NCBI RefSeq assembly: GCF_001665535.1
Contig: NZ_LZSQ01000131.1
Location: 1-64,000, forward strand
Direction of reading: 5' to 3'
Source of the DNA: Mycobacterium sp. 852002-51961_SCH5331710
GTDB lineage: Bacteria; Actinomycetota; Actinomycetes; Mycobacteriales; Mycobacteriaceae
DNA length: 64,000 nt
This document shows positions 1 to 8,983 of the stretch, piece after piece; position 1 is the first letter of the stretch; each line of letters opens with the position of its first letter. The notes under the pieces were generated by a model. It saw only the letters and a list, made by a program, of their open reading frames with translations, was not told the origin of the DNA and did not search any database. A program made the position numbers and the translations under genes.

Positions 1-915
1 CTGATCGGACTCGAACCCGACTGTGTCATCTATTCGGCCAGCGGGCCGGAACGTGACGCGCTGGCCGTGCCCGACTATGTGAAGCTCCTCAGCGCGGGAA
101 TCAACGTGGTGACGACCAGCACCACCCGCCTGGTCAACCCCCATGCCTACGAACCGGTCGAGTGGCGCGATCAACTGGCCGCGGCCGCCAAGGAGGGCCA
201 GGCATCGCTGTACGCGTCGGGTATCGAGCCCGGGTTCGTCGCCGACTACCTACCGCTGGTGCTGAGCACACAGTCCTCGCAGATCGAGAAGATCCACGCC
301 TACGAGATCGGCCTCTACGACGACTACGGCGTGCCCGACATCATGAGCGACGCTTTGGGATTCGGCCGCCCGCTCGACTACCAGCCATGGATCTCCTTCC
401 CCGGCGCGATCGCCGGCGAATGGCAGGGCCAGATCCGCATGGTTGCCGATGCTCTTGGCGTTGAGGTGCAGGAGATTCGCGAAACGTTCGACCGCGTGGT
501 GACGGAGCGGCCGCTCGAGGTGGCGATGGGCACCGTCGAGGCGGGGACGTGCGGCGCCCTGAGGATGCAGGCTATCGGCATCGTCGACGGTCAGGAGGCG
601 ATCGTGATCGAACACGTCACCCGTTTGGCGCCCGACGTCGCTCCCGAATGGCCGACGTTGCCGGACGCACTCGGATACCGCATCGTGATCACCGGCCAGC
701 CCGACATCGAGTGCACTATGGCGGCCACCGTGCGCGACCGCAAGGACGCCGCAATCGAGAGCATGACCTCAGGCGCCGGAGCGATGGTCGCCACGGCGAT
801 GCGGGTCGTCAACGCCGTGCCGTATGTCGTTGCCGCTCAACCGGGTCTGCTCAGTTCCGTGGATTTGCCGCTGACCATCCCGAAGCACGCGTTCAACCCA
901 CGCGGGTCAGCCTGA
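1..915 (+). CDS. NAD(P)H-dependent amine dehydrogenase / dihydrodipicolinate reductase-like protein (5' end outside window)
   Basis: The reading frame is open from the first base and ends at TGA 913-915, so the N-terminal Rossmann region with the glycine-rich NAD(P) loop lies outside the window. What remains (about 304 residues) includes SASGPERD, which fits the end of the nucleotide-binding half, and a long catalytic/dimerisation half containing ASGIEPGF. This resembles the large mycobacterial family annotated as dihydrodipicolinate reductase N-terminal domain proteins or 2,4-diaminopentanoate-dehydrogenase-like amine dehydrogenases. It is unlikely to be the true DapB, which is shorter and has a different C-terminal half; that is an inference from family knowledge. 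Its 3' end overlaps the convergent small secreted gene by 23 bp. The substrate cannot be read from the sequence. Confidence 0.75.
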   Translation: MIGLEPDCVIYSASGPERDALAVPDYVKLLSAGINVVTTSTTRLVNPHAYEPVEWRDQLAAAAKEGQASLYASGIEPGFVADYLPLVLSTQSSQIEKIHAYEIGLYDDYGVPDIMSDALGFGRPLDYQPWISFPGAIAGEWQGQIRMVADALGVEVQEIRETFDRVVTERPLEVAMGTVEAGTCGALRMQAIGIVDGQEAIVIEHVTRLAPDVAPEWPTLPDALGYRIVITGQPDIECTMAATVRDRKDAAIESMTSGAGAMVATAMRVVNAVPYVVAAQPGLLSSVDLPLTIPKHAFNPRGSA

Positions 916-1372
916 ACGGCATCTCGATACCGAGCACCTTGTTGAAACCGCAGGCGCCACTTGGGCCCTCGGTCTTGTCCCACCCCTCGTACTTGTTGGG
1001 GTCCTGCGGATAACCCAGCCAGAACACCCATGACTGCTTGCCCGGGTAGGCCGTACCGTCGATGCACGGTTCCCAGTCCGGCACGGTCCTGGTGACCTTC
1101 CACCGACCGCTCATGTACACCAGATCCGCGCTCCAGCCCTGATCGCTCTCGACCCGGCCGGTGCAATCCTGATACGTCGTACATGTCGAGGTGATGGTCC
1201 ACCTCTGGGTGACACTCGCCTCTTCATGACGTGAGTCTTTGGTTGTCGCATACCGGCCATCGGAGAACGCGGTGAACACGCCGTTGATCGCGACCTCGTT
1301 CTGCGCCAGTGCGTGCGGCGCGAAATGGATCGCCGCGACGATCGTCACCCCGATTGTCAAAGCTCGGATCAC
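893..1372 (-). CDS. Small secreted protein, last gene of the mce operon, function unknown
   Basis: The GTG start at 1372 shares bases with the mceF stop (GTGA overlap), so the gene is probably translationally coupled to the mce operon. The predicted product of 159 residues starts VIRALTIGVTIVAA and has a clear signal peptide ending near APHALAQ. The mature part is rich in Trp, Thr and Gly and has four Cys (in the segments CTTYQDC, EPC and GAC), suggesting two disulfides outside the cytoplasm. I recognise no named domain. A longer frame opens at 1405, but its extra N-terminal residues would lie inside mceF and would displace the signal peptide from the N-terminus. Position suggests an accessory role with the Mce complex; this is an inference. 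Confidence 0.7.
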   Translation of the reverse strand: MIRALTIGVTIVAAIHFAPHALAQNEVAINGVFTAFSDGRYATTKDSRHEEASVTQRWTITSTCTTYQDCTGRVESDQGWSADLVYMSGRWKVTRTVPDWEPCIDGTAYPGKQSWVFWLGYPQDPNKYEGWDKTEGPSGACGFNKVLGIEMPFRLTRVG

Positions 1373-3087
1373 TGCGCCCCTCCCTCGTAAATCAACTGCT
1401 GCCAAGATTTCGGGGTCTGTACGAGATCGGTCTGGCGGCCGGCGTTCCCGTCCGGCGTCGCATACCGTCCCGTCTGCGGGTCGTAGTGCGCAACAGCGAC
1501 CGACGGTCCCTCCGAAGCGGGACCGGTGGTGATCGAACTCGGCGTCGCGGGTACCGGCCCGGGCGGAGGTGGCGAACCGTCCGGCGGCGGTGCGCCTTGC
1601 AGCGGTGGCCCGTGTGGGGTTACCCCCTGCGGTGCGGGTGCACCGGCGACGGCCTGCTGGTCCACCGGATGCGAAACCAGGGGTGGGATCGCGTTCGGCG
1701 GCAGCGATGGCATCTGCGCCCCGGGAGCGAGCGGCGGAGGTGGGATCGGCGGCAGCGGGCCCCGCGGAACCGCGCCGGGCGGGAGTGGCGTGCCTTCGAG
1801 CGGGGCGAAGAGGTTCTCGTCGGCCCTGACCCGGTCGTCAGGCGGCACACCTTGTGCGATGAGGTTCGGGTCGATCGGATACGCACCGAGGGTGTGCTGG
1901 CGCATCGCCAACGGTTCGTAGGGCTTGTCGCTGTAGCACTGCTCGACGGTGGGCGCCCGCTTACCCGGTACCCCCATGCACGGTGCGTTACGCGCACCCC
2001 GCACGACGATCGGCGAGTCTTGCGGCAGCTTGCAGTAGATCCCGTCCGGCGTGTCGATCGTGGTCTGATCGTCCGGGCTCCGCCACTGCGAGGGCGGAAG
2101 GAACCCGACCGTGCACGGGTTGGGGTCGGCCATCTGAATGCGGAAGTCACCCAGGGCGATACCGGTGGGGTTGTTCTGGGGAGCCGACGACTGCACGTTG
2201 GCCACGAACGGCGGTAACAGCACGAGCACCTGCTCCAGCGAGGGGCGGTAGGTGACTGCAACCTGACCGATCGTGGTCATGTTTGCCAGCAGCACGGGCA
2301 GTGTCGGCTTGATCTGCTCGAGCAGACCGGCGACCTCGTCGGCTGCGGCGGGGCCCTCGTCCAGAAGAGTGCGGATCTGCCGGTCGTCCGCCGCGACCTG
2401 CCCGGTGATACCGGCGACGCTTCGCGCCCACACCCGCAACGAGTCGGCCGATCGGGCCTGCGAATCCAGCAGGGGCAGCGAGTCTTCGGCCAGTCTCGCC
2501 GAGCGCGAGGGGTCCTCGTTCAGGGCTTCGGAGAGCGTGGCCGACGAGTCCACCAGCGATCCCATGTCGAACCCGGCGCCGCTGAACGCGTTGTACGATT
2601 CGTCGATCAATTCCGTCAGGCGGCCCTTGGGGATGCTCGCGATCAGGGTGTTCAGCTGCTCCAGCATCGGGCTCACCGGCTGCGGAATCGTGGTGTCGGC
2701 CATGGCGATCACCGATCCGTCTTCCAGATACGGCGGCGAGTCGGTGCGCGGGAGCAGCTCGACGTACTGCTCGCCGACGGCTGAGACACTGCGCACTTCG
2801 GCATGCAGATCGGCGGGGATTCTGGGTGACGTGTCGAGCCGCAGCGTCGCGGTGGCCCGTGTGCGGGTCACGTCCATCTCGGTCACCTTGCCGACCTGCA
2901 CCCCGCGATAGGTGACGTTAGCGAACCGGTACAGCCCGCCAGAGGATGGTAATTCCAGTGTGACGGTGATCTTCCCGATGCCCAGCAGGGTGGGCACCTG
3001 CATATAGGTGAACACCATCGCGACCACGCCGATGATTGACGCGATCGTAAAGATCACGAGCTGGATGCGCACCATCCGCGGCAGCAT
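1369..3087 (-). CDS. mceF: MCE family protein MceF
   Basis: Sixth Mce subunit, 572 aa. The ATG at 3087 overlaps the mceE stop by one base (TGATG). An N-terminal membrane anchor (about residues 5-27) is followed by the MCE domain (about 35-115, including the YRGVQVGKVTEMD segment) and a long helical region of the needle type. The last 140 or so residues are a Pro/Gly-rich low-complexity tail, longer than in many MceF proteins. Mce proteins form a periplasmic lipid-transport channel that normally works with YrbE permeases and an Mkl-type ATPase. Neither is encoded in this window. The lipid carried is unknown. Confidence 0.92.
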   Translation of the reverse strand: MLPRMVRIQLVIFTIASIIGVVAMVFTYMQVPTLLGIGKITVTLELPSSGGLYRFANVTYRGVQVGKVTEMDVTRTRATATLRLDTSPRIPADLHAEVRSVSAVGEQYVELLPRTDSPPYLEDGSVIAMADTTIPQPVSPMLEQLNTLIASIPKGRLTELIDESYNAFSGAGFDMGSLVDSSATLSEALNEDPSRSARLAEDSLPLLDSQARSADSLRVWARSVAGITGQVAADDRQIRTLLDEGPAAADEVAGLLEQIKPTLPVLLANMTTIGQVAVTYRPSLEQVLVLLPPFVANVQSSAPQNNPTGIALGDFRIQMADPNPCTVGFLPPSQWRSPDDQTTIDTPDGIYCKLPQDSPIVVRGARNAPCMGVPGKRAPTVEQCYSDKPYEPLAMRQHTLGAYPIDPNLIAQGVPPDDRVRADENLFAPLEGTPLPPGAVPRGPLPPIPPPPLAPGAQMPSLPPNAIPPLVSHPVDQQAVAGAPAPQGVTPHGPPLQGAPPPDGSPPPPGPVPATPSSITTGPASEGPSVAVAHYDPQTGRYATPDGNAGRQTDLVQTPKSWQQLIYEGGAQ

Positions 3088-4247
3088 CAGCCACCACCCC
3101 CCGGTTCCCACGGTGCGGGCGCAGCATTCGGGATCGGGCCGAAGGGTGGCGAGGTCCCAACGCCCAGTGGGAATTTTGTGTAGTACGCGTCGTATCCGGG
3201 GTCGCCCGGCGCGGGAATCAACGATGCGCGGTTCTGCCCGAGCGCGGTGCCGAGCAACAATCCACGCTTGAGCCGGGCGTTGGTCCAGTCCACCGTGACG
3301 AAGAGGTTCACGTAATCACCGCGGACCCCGCGGTCGATCAGGTTCTGGCTCAACGGGAATGTCGGGAGGGCGGCCAGCGCCGTGTCGATCTCGGCGCCCA
3401 CATCGGCGAGCGCGCGCAGCGTCGGCTCCAAGTTCTGCAGATTCGTGACGAGGTCGGCCTGTGTGTCGGCGATCAAGCCGGAAACCGTATCACTGAACTG
3501 CCCCAACCGATTCAGTGCGGTGGTGAAGTTGGGCCGCTCGCGGATCAGCACGTCGAGAGCGGGCGGGATCTTGTCGAGAGCGCGGGTGAGCACCCGTTGT
3601 TCATCACCCAATCGCTGCGAGAACCTGTTCAGCTCGTCGATGGTCGCGATGATGTTGTCGCGCTGTTGGTAGAGGGTCCCGACGAAGGTGTCCAGTCGGG
3701 CGATCAAGTCGCGCACCGTCCCCTGTCGTCCCGACAGTGCGGTGTTGAAATTGGCGATGATGTCGCCGATCTGACCCAGCCCCCCGCCGTTGACCACCGC
3801 CGCCAGTGACGACAGCGTCTGTTCCGTCGACGGGTAGGTCGACGTCCTGTTGAGCCCAATGGTGGCGCCCGGGTTGAGACGTCCGCTCGGCTTCTCACCC
3901 GGCGGCGGGTCGAGCGCCACGTGCATGGAGCCCAGGAGACTGGTCTGGCCGACGGTAGCGACGGCGTTGGCGGGCACCACGACGTCAGGCTTGACCGAGA
4001 CATCGAGGTCGATGTGCCAGCCGTGCAACGTCATCTTGCCGACGCTGCCGACCACCACGTCGTCGATCATCACAGGTGAATTCGATTCCAGCGTGCCGAC
4101 GTTGGCGAGTTCGACGTGGTAGACGTCGGCGTCCGGCCCTCGGCCCACCGCCCCCGGCAGCGGCAGCGAGTTCACTCCCTGAAACGAACACCCGGTGGGC
4201 GTCAGCAGCAAGGTCAGCCCGGTCGCCACCACGCGGCGGCCGATCAT
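3087..4247 (-). CDS. mceE: MCE family lipoprotein MceE
   Basis: 386 aa. ATG 4247 overlaps the mceD stop by 4 bp (ATGA), which fixes the start even though the frame is open for about 340 codons further upstream. The N-terminus MIGRRVVATGLTLLL ends in TPTGC, a lipobox-like site with Cys at about residue 20. The -3 residue is Pro, which is atypical, so lipidation is probable rather than certain. MceE is the lipoprotein member of mycobacterial Mce complexes. The MCE domain (about 40-120) contains SPVMIDDVVVGSVGKM and is followed by a helical region. Fifth gene of the operon. Confidence 0.92.
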   Translation of the reverse strand: MIGRRVVATGLTLLLTPTGCSFQGVNSLPLPGAVGRGPDADVYHVELANVGTLESNSPVMIDDVVVGSVGKMTLHGWHIDLDVSVKPDVVVPANAVATVGQTSLLGSMHVALDPPPGEKPSGRLNPGATIGLNRTSTYPSTEQTLSSLAAVVNGGGLGQIGDIIANFNTALSGRQGTVRDLIARLDTFVGTLYQQRDNIIATIDELNRFSQRLGDEQRVLTRALDKIPPALDVLIRERPNFTTALNRLGQFSDTVSGLIADTQADLVTNLQNLEPTLRALADVGAEIDTALAALPTFPLSQNLIDRGVRGDYVNLFVTVDWTNARLKRGLLLGTALGQNRASLIPAPGDPGYDAYYTKFPLGVGTSPPFGPIPNAAPAPWEPGGGG

Positions 4248-5671
4248 GAGGGTCCTCCGCCGTGCGGGATGGGGGGCGCGGGATCGGCCTGCGGGTTGGG
4301 CTGTTCGGCGGGCAACAACATGTCCTGCAGTGTCGGCGGACCCGGTGCTGCCGGTGTCGCGACCGGTGCGGGCGCCGCGAGTGGTGCGGGCGGCATGCCA
4401 GGCGGTGGCGGGGGCGCGCCCCAGCCGGGAGGCGGCGGTATGTCGCCGATTCCGGTATAGGCCGACACCGCGGGTGGAGGCTCGGGCTGATCGTCGGGCG
4501 GTCCACCCGCACCGGGCATCAGCTCCGGTTCCGAATACCGCAGCATGTACGACGGCGGATTCGACGTCAGGAACAGGCTGAACGGGAACGGCACGTTGTT
4601 GATGCTCGCGGTGCGCAGGCCGGGCCCGAGGTATTGCGAACACAATTTGCCGGTCGTGGGCGAGGTGACGTTCTGCAACGCCCCGATCATGCCGCAGAAG
4701 GCCCATACGGGATTCGACAAGTTGTTGAGCACGAACACCCCGCTGGCGGCGCCGGTGCGCGGGTCGAACATGTTGACGGCGTTGGCGATCGAGTGCGGCG
4801 CGATGTGCAGGACGTTCTCCAGCGCCATCCGGTGGTCGACGAGGTTCTGCGTGACGTTGGAAAGTCGTTGGATCTGTTCGGCGGTCTGATTGCGTGTGCC
4901 CCGGATGAACCGGGTGGTCTCGCCGACGACGTCGGACAGATTCGTCAGCGCGGCGTCGAGATCGGATCGGCTGTCGTCGACAACGCTGGTCAACGTCGCG
5001 AACCTGTCCTGGAACTGCACGATCTGCTCGTTGCTGTCCCGCAGCGCAGTGACGAACGTCTGCAGGTGGTTGATGGTGTCGACGATGTTGCCACTGCCGT
5101 CGGCGAGGATGCGACCGACGCCGGACAGCTGCGCCAGCGTTTGACGCAGTTTGTCGCCGTTGCCGTCCAGCGCGTTGGCCGCGCTGTCGATGAACCGCCC
5201 GACCGACCCGGTCGACATCCCCGCTGCGGGCCCGAGGTCGGTCGCCAGGCGCATCAGCTGTTCTTTGACTTCGTTCCACTCGACCGGAACGGCCGTGCGC
5301 TCCAACGGGATAACGTCGCCGTCGGCCATCGCGGGCCCGGATTCGTATGCGGGTGTCAGCTGGACGTACCGCGCCGACACCAGGTTCTGGGCAACGATCA
5401 CCGCCTTGGCGTCGGCGGGCACTTTGATGCCGTGGTCAACGGCCAACCTCATCTCGGCCTGAGTGCCGACCGGTTTGATCGATTCGATCGAGCCGACCTT
5501 GACGCCCGCGATGCGGACCTCGTCACCGGGATAGATGGCAGTGGCGGTGGTGAACTGGGCGGTGATGGTCGTGGGCCGGAACACGGTCTGCCGGATCAGG
5601 GCCACGACGCCACCGACGAGCGCCACGACCAATGCGACCGCGAGTGCGCGCTTGACCCAGTTGTTGTTCAT
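4244..5671 (-). CDS. mceD: MCE family protein MceD
   Basis: 475 aa. The ATG at 5671 (MNNNWVKRALAVAL) overlaps the mceC stop (ATGA) and is preferred over a start 5 codons upstream. One N-terminal membrane segment (about 9-30) is followed by the MCE domain (about 35-115, with GDEVRIAGVKVGSIESI), a helical region and a C-terminal Pro-rich tail of about 80 residues. It is a component of the envelope lipid-transfer channel. The Pro-rich tail may contact peptidoglycan or partner subunits; this is an inference. Confidence 0.92.
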   Translation of the reverse strand: MNNNWVKRALAVALVVALVGGVVALIRQTVFRPTTITAQFTTATAIYPGDEVRIAGVKVGSIESIKPVGTQAEMRLAVDHGIKVPADAKAVIVAQNLVSARYVQLTPAYESGPAMADGDVIPLERTAVPVEWNEVKEQLMRLATDLGPAAGMSTGSVGRFIDSAANALDGNGDKLRQTLAQLSGVGRILADGSGNIVDTINHLQTFVTALRDSNEQIVQFQDRFATLTSVVDDSRSDLDAALTNLSDVVGETTRFIRGTRNQTAEQIQRLSNVTQNLVDHRMALENVLHIAPHSIANAVNMFDPRTGAASGVFVLNNLSNPVWAFCGMIGALQNVTSPTTGKLCSQYLGPGLRTASINNVPFPFSLFLTSNPPSYMLRYSEPELMPGAGGPPDDQPEPPPAVSAYTGIGDIPPPPGWGAPPPPPGMPPAPLAAPAPVATPAAPGPPTLQDMLLPAEQPNPQADPAPPIPHGGGPS

Positions 5672-6768
5672 CGTCCGGGCCCCCACTGTTCATTGGGCAT
5701 CGGGATTCCGTTGTAGGGGAATGGAAGTTCGGCGCGCGGTCCGGCGTTGTCGGGTGGCTGGCCGGCGTTGACCCCGCGCCGGAACCCGAACGCGTAGTCG
5801 AAGAACGGCTGGAAGATCTGGGCGAAGAAGATGTTGGGGATGTAGGCCTGGTAGTACGGGCCGTTCCCAATCGTCTCGCCAAGCGTGATCTGGAACTTCG
5901 CCAGTCCCGGGAGCGCCTTGGCGATGTTGTCTCGGTTGCGCTCCAGGATCTCGGTGACTCCGTTGAGTTTCTCCAGCGTGGGGGCGAGCTGTTTCTCGTT
6001 GTCGGCGATGAGGCCGGACAGCTGTTGCGACAACGCCGATGTGTGGGCGAGCAGTTCGACAATGGCGTAGCGCCGCGCCGACAGCACCGATACCAAGTCG
6101 TTGGCATTGAGGATCAGCGTGTTCACCTGCTGGCTGCGGTCCGACAGGATCTCGGTGACGTCGGCGCCGTTTTTCAGCAGATCCCCGAGAGTTTCGTCGC
6201 GGTCGTTGATCGCCTTCGACAGCCGGGTCAGCCCGTCGAACGCGGGGCCCAGCTGCGGCGCCACCTGGTCCAGGGTCGCCGCCAACGTGTCCAACGACTG
6301 GTTCAGCGACGCGGTGTCGGTGCCCGCCGTGTTGCTCGTCAGCTCGCTGACCGCCTCGGTCAACGAATAGGGGGATGCGGTGCGCGACACGGGAATCACA
6401 TCCATCGGGTGCAGCGACCCCTGGCCCTTGGACTCCAGGGTCACGACGCGCTCGCCCAGCAGGGTTCCGGTCCGGATGTGTGCGGTGGTGTCCGATCCCA
6501 ACGACACCGAGCCGTCGACCACCATCGTCACCAGTGCGTTGCGCCCCTGCAGCGCAACGCTGGAGACGGTGCCCACCTTGATACCCGAGATCACCACGTC
6601 GTTGCCCGGTGCCAGCCCGCCTGCGTCGCTGAACAACGCCTGATACCGCGCCGAGGTCGCCCAGGATACCAACCGTTCGGGCGCAAGGCCCACTGCGATG
6701 ACAAGCACGATCAGTACCACCCCGAGGATTCCGGCGCGGATCAGTTGTCTGCCACGGTATTTCAGCAT
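5668..6768 (-). CDS. mceC: MCE family protein MceC
   Basis: 366 aa. The ATG at 6768 shares one base with the mceB stop (TGATG). The sequence begins MLKYRGRQLIRAGILGVVL, a basic stretch and a membrane anchor. The MCE domain (about 38-120) contains GNDVVISGIKVGTVSSV. The remainder is predominantly alpha-helical, as in other Mce proteins. Third subunit of the operon. Confidence 0.92.
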   Translation of the reverse strand: MLKYRGRQLIRAGILGVVLIVLVIAVGLAPERLVSWATSARYQALFSDAGGLAPGNDVVISGIKVGTVSSVALQGRNALVTMVVDGSVSLGSDTTAHIRTGTLLGERVVTLESKGQGSLHPMDVIPVSRTASPYSLTEAVSELTSNTAGTDTASLNQSLDTLAATLDQVAPQLGPAFDGLTRLSKAINDRDETLGDLLKNGADVTEILSDRSQQVNTLILNANDLVSVLSARRYAIVELLAHTSALSQQLSGLIADNEKQLAPTLEKLNGVTEILERNRDNIAKALPGLAKFQITLGETIGNGPYYQAYIPNIFFAQIFQPFFDYAFGFRRGVNAGQPPDNAGPRAELPFPYNGIPMPNEQWGPGR

Positions 6769-7793
6769 CAGGGCTCGGCACACCTCCCGTTTTCCTGTTT
6801 CAGCCAGGGGAAGACGGCGGTGCGGCCCTGCAGGTCGGTCACCCGCCACTTGAGTTCACAGATGTAGTAGTTGAAGAAGCTTCCGTATGAACCGGTACGG
6901 ACCAGTTTCCGGTAGTTCTCGGGCGCCTTCTGCAGGCTCGTGTCGATACGGTCCTTTTGGAAGTCGAGGTTGGGCGCCAACCGGGCGAGCTCATCGATGG
7001 TGCCCGCCAGCGGGGCGCGCGCCTCGCTGAGGAGGTCGGCCACCGACGCCGATCCGTTGTTCAGCGACTCGATCGCTGTGCCGATCGGGTCGCGTTCCGC
7101 CGCAAGCTCCGTGACGAGCTTCTCCAAGCGGTCGACCGTGCCCGAGAACTTGTCCCCCTCGCGATTCAGTGTGGCCAGCAACGTGCGTAGATTGTCGATG
7201 AGGGTCTGGATCGTCTGGTTGTGCTCCGCCAGCGCCGTGGTGAATCCCGACGTGTTGTCCAGCAGCGATCGTAGGGTTCCGCCCTGTCCCTGGAAAATCT
7301 GGATCAGCGAAGCCGAGAGGGCGTTCACGTCCTGCGGATTGAGCCCGCGGATAACGGGTTTGAGTCCGCCGAGCAGGAGGTCCAGGTCGAGCGCGCCCTC
7401 GGTGCGCTCCAGCGGGATCTGGGAATCCGGCGGCGCCGGCGTCCCGTCCGCACCCTCGATCAGCTCGAGGTACCGGTCGCCGACGAGGTTCAGATAGCGC
7501 ACCGCTGCTCGGGTGCCCGTTGTCATGCGCACGTTCGGATCGGCGTCGAATTTGACCAAGACCGTTTTGTCGGGCTGCAGTTTCACGCTGTTGACCGTGC
7601 CGACCCGCATCCCTGCCACCCGCACGGACTGCCCGGCCTTCAGCCGGGACGCATCGGCGAACACCGCGGTGTAGTCCTTCGTGCTGCCTGTTTGGTACTG
7701 GCCGAAGATGAAGAACAACGATGCAGTCAGCATCGCCATCACCAGGGCGAAGAGCCCCATCTTGACCAGAGTCGGCCGCAGCGAACGCCTCAT
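6768..7793 (-). CDS. mceB: MCE family protein MceB
   Basis: 341 aa. The ATG at 7793 overlaps the mceA stop (ATGA); the frame is open further upstream inside mceA, but the overlap and the start MRRSLRPTLVKMGLFALVM identify the N-terminus. The membrane anchor is at about 12-32. The MCE domain (about 38-120) contains GQSVRVAGMRVGTVNSV. The short C-terminus carries three Cys residues (in the CELKW and RCAEP segments). It is the second subunit of the putative envelope lipid-transport complex. Confidence 0.92.
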   Translation of the reverse strand: MRRSLRPTLVKMGLFALVMAMLTASLFFIFGQYQTGSTKDYTAVFADASRLKAGQSVRVAGMRVGTVNSVKLQPDKTVLVKFDADPNVRMTTGTRAAVRYLNLVGDRYLELIEGADGTPAPPDSQIPLERTEGALDLDLLLGGLKPVIRGLNPQDVNALSASLIQIFQGQGGTLRSLLDNTSGFTTALAEHNQTIQTLIDNLRTLLATLNREGDKFSGTVDRLEKLVTELAAERDPIGTAIESLNNGSASVADLLSEARAPLAGTIDELARLAPNLDFQKDRIDTSLQKAPENYRKLVRTGSYGSFFNYYICELKWRVTDLQGRTAVFPWLKQENGRCAEP

Positions 7794-8983
7794 CCGGGCA
7801 TTCCGATCTGTGCCGTATTTCGGGGCGGCCCAGCGGTTTCGGTGTCGGGGAACATGATCTGCTTGATCAGGTCGGAGTTGAGGACGATGCCCGGGTAGGT
7901 GCGTCGCCACGGGTTGGTTCCGGTGTCGGCAACCACATACGGTGCGACGGTCTCGAACGGCATCTTCGGCAGTCCGGTGCATTGCGGACCACCCTCGGCG
8001 CCGGCCTTGGGCAGATCCAGGGGATAGCGGTACCGCTCCTGGGCCCATAGGAAGCCGGCCAACACCTCGACGCCCGGCGCTTTCAGTGGCGGGAAGTGCG
8101 ACGCCTCGACTATGCCGGCCAGCCCACACCACAACGCCTGGTTGTACTCGTTGGTCAACGCGGTGGTCGGCACCAGCAGCCGCACGACCTCCCCGAGCGA
8201 CTGGCTGTTCTGCCCGATCACCTCGTTGCCGACGTCGGCCAATCCGGTGACGCTGACCAGTGCCGCATCCAGATCGTCCTGTTTGTCGACGATGGATTCG
8301 CTGATGGTCGCCGCGTTGTCGGCGATCGACACGAAATCCCCTGACACGTCTGCGTATGCGCGCAGCACGCTGGGAGCAAGTTCCAGGTCGCGATTGAGCG
8401 CCGGCAGGCTGGGCTCTAGCGTCGCAAGGTAGGAGTCCAGATCGGAGAGCATCTTCCCGAACTTGTTGCCCCGGCCGGACACCGCCTGCGCGATGGCACC
8501 GAGCGTGGCATTCAATTTCGCCGGTTCGATCGTCGACAGCACCGAGGTCAGTTGTTCGAAGACGGTGTTCACTTCGACCATCACGTGCTGCGCCTCGATC
8601 ACCTGACCGGCGCGCAGCGACTGGGGCGATGGGTCGTCGGGGAAGATGAACTGGACCTGCTTGGCGCCGAACACCGTTGGCGACGCGATGTCGACCAGCG
8701 CGTTGGCCGGTATCGCGTCGAGGCGAGAGGGATCCATCGCGAGATGCAGTGCCGCCTCACCGCTGGGGAGACCTTCGATCGATGCGACCCGTCCGACCTG
8801 AACACCTCGGACAAGTACCTTCGCATCGGGGTTCATCACGAGACCGGCGCGCTGCGAAATGACCGTGACCGGAACGGTATCGGAGAAGTCGCCCCGAAAC
8901 AGGCTCGCCGCCACGACGAAGACCGCGACGATCGCGACGATCGACACCAAGCCGACGAGGGGCCGAAGTACCGCGCGCTTCAC
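7790..8983 (-). CDS. mceA: MCE family protein MceA
   Basis: First gene of the operon, 397 aa. The GTG at 8983 (VKRAVLRPLVGL) is chosen because GGAGA lies about 7 nt upstream. The longer frame to 9025 would add an Arg-rich stretch with no ribosome-binding site. The membrane anchor (about 10-28) precedes the MCE domain (about 35-115, DAKVLVRGVQVGRVASIE). The long helical region contains no catalytic motif. In most mycobacterial mce operons two yrbE permease genes precede mceA. Here the 568 bp upstream contain no such gene, and the next gene is the housekeeping DUF2469 gene. Confidence 0.92.
   Translation of the reverse strand: MKRAVLRPLVGLVSIVAIVAVFVVAASLFRGDFSDTVPVTVISQRAGLVMNPDAKVLVRGVQVGRVASIEGLPSGEAALHLAMDPSRLDAIPANALVDIASPTVFGAKQVQFIFPDDPSPQSLRAGQVIEAQHVMVEVNTVFEQLTSVLSTIEPAKLNATLGAIAQAVSGRGNKFGKMLSDLDSYLATLEPSLPALNRDLELAPSVLRAYADVSGDFVSIADNAATISESIVDKQDDLDAALVSVTGLADVGNEVIGQNSQSLGEVVRLLVPTTALTNEYNQALWCGLAGIVEASHFPPLKAPGVEVLAGFLWAQERYRYPLDLPKAGAEGGPQCTGLPKMPFETVAPYVVADTGTNPWRRTYPGIVLNSDLIKQIMFPDTETAGPPRNTAQIGMPG

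Noticed and set aside
4248..5279. N-terminal extension of about 340 codons upstream of MceE
   Set aside because: It lies antiphase inside mceD. The ATGA overlap and signal peptide at 4247 mark the real start.
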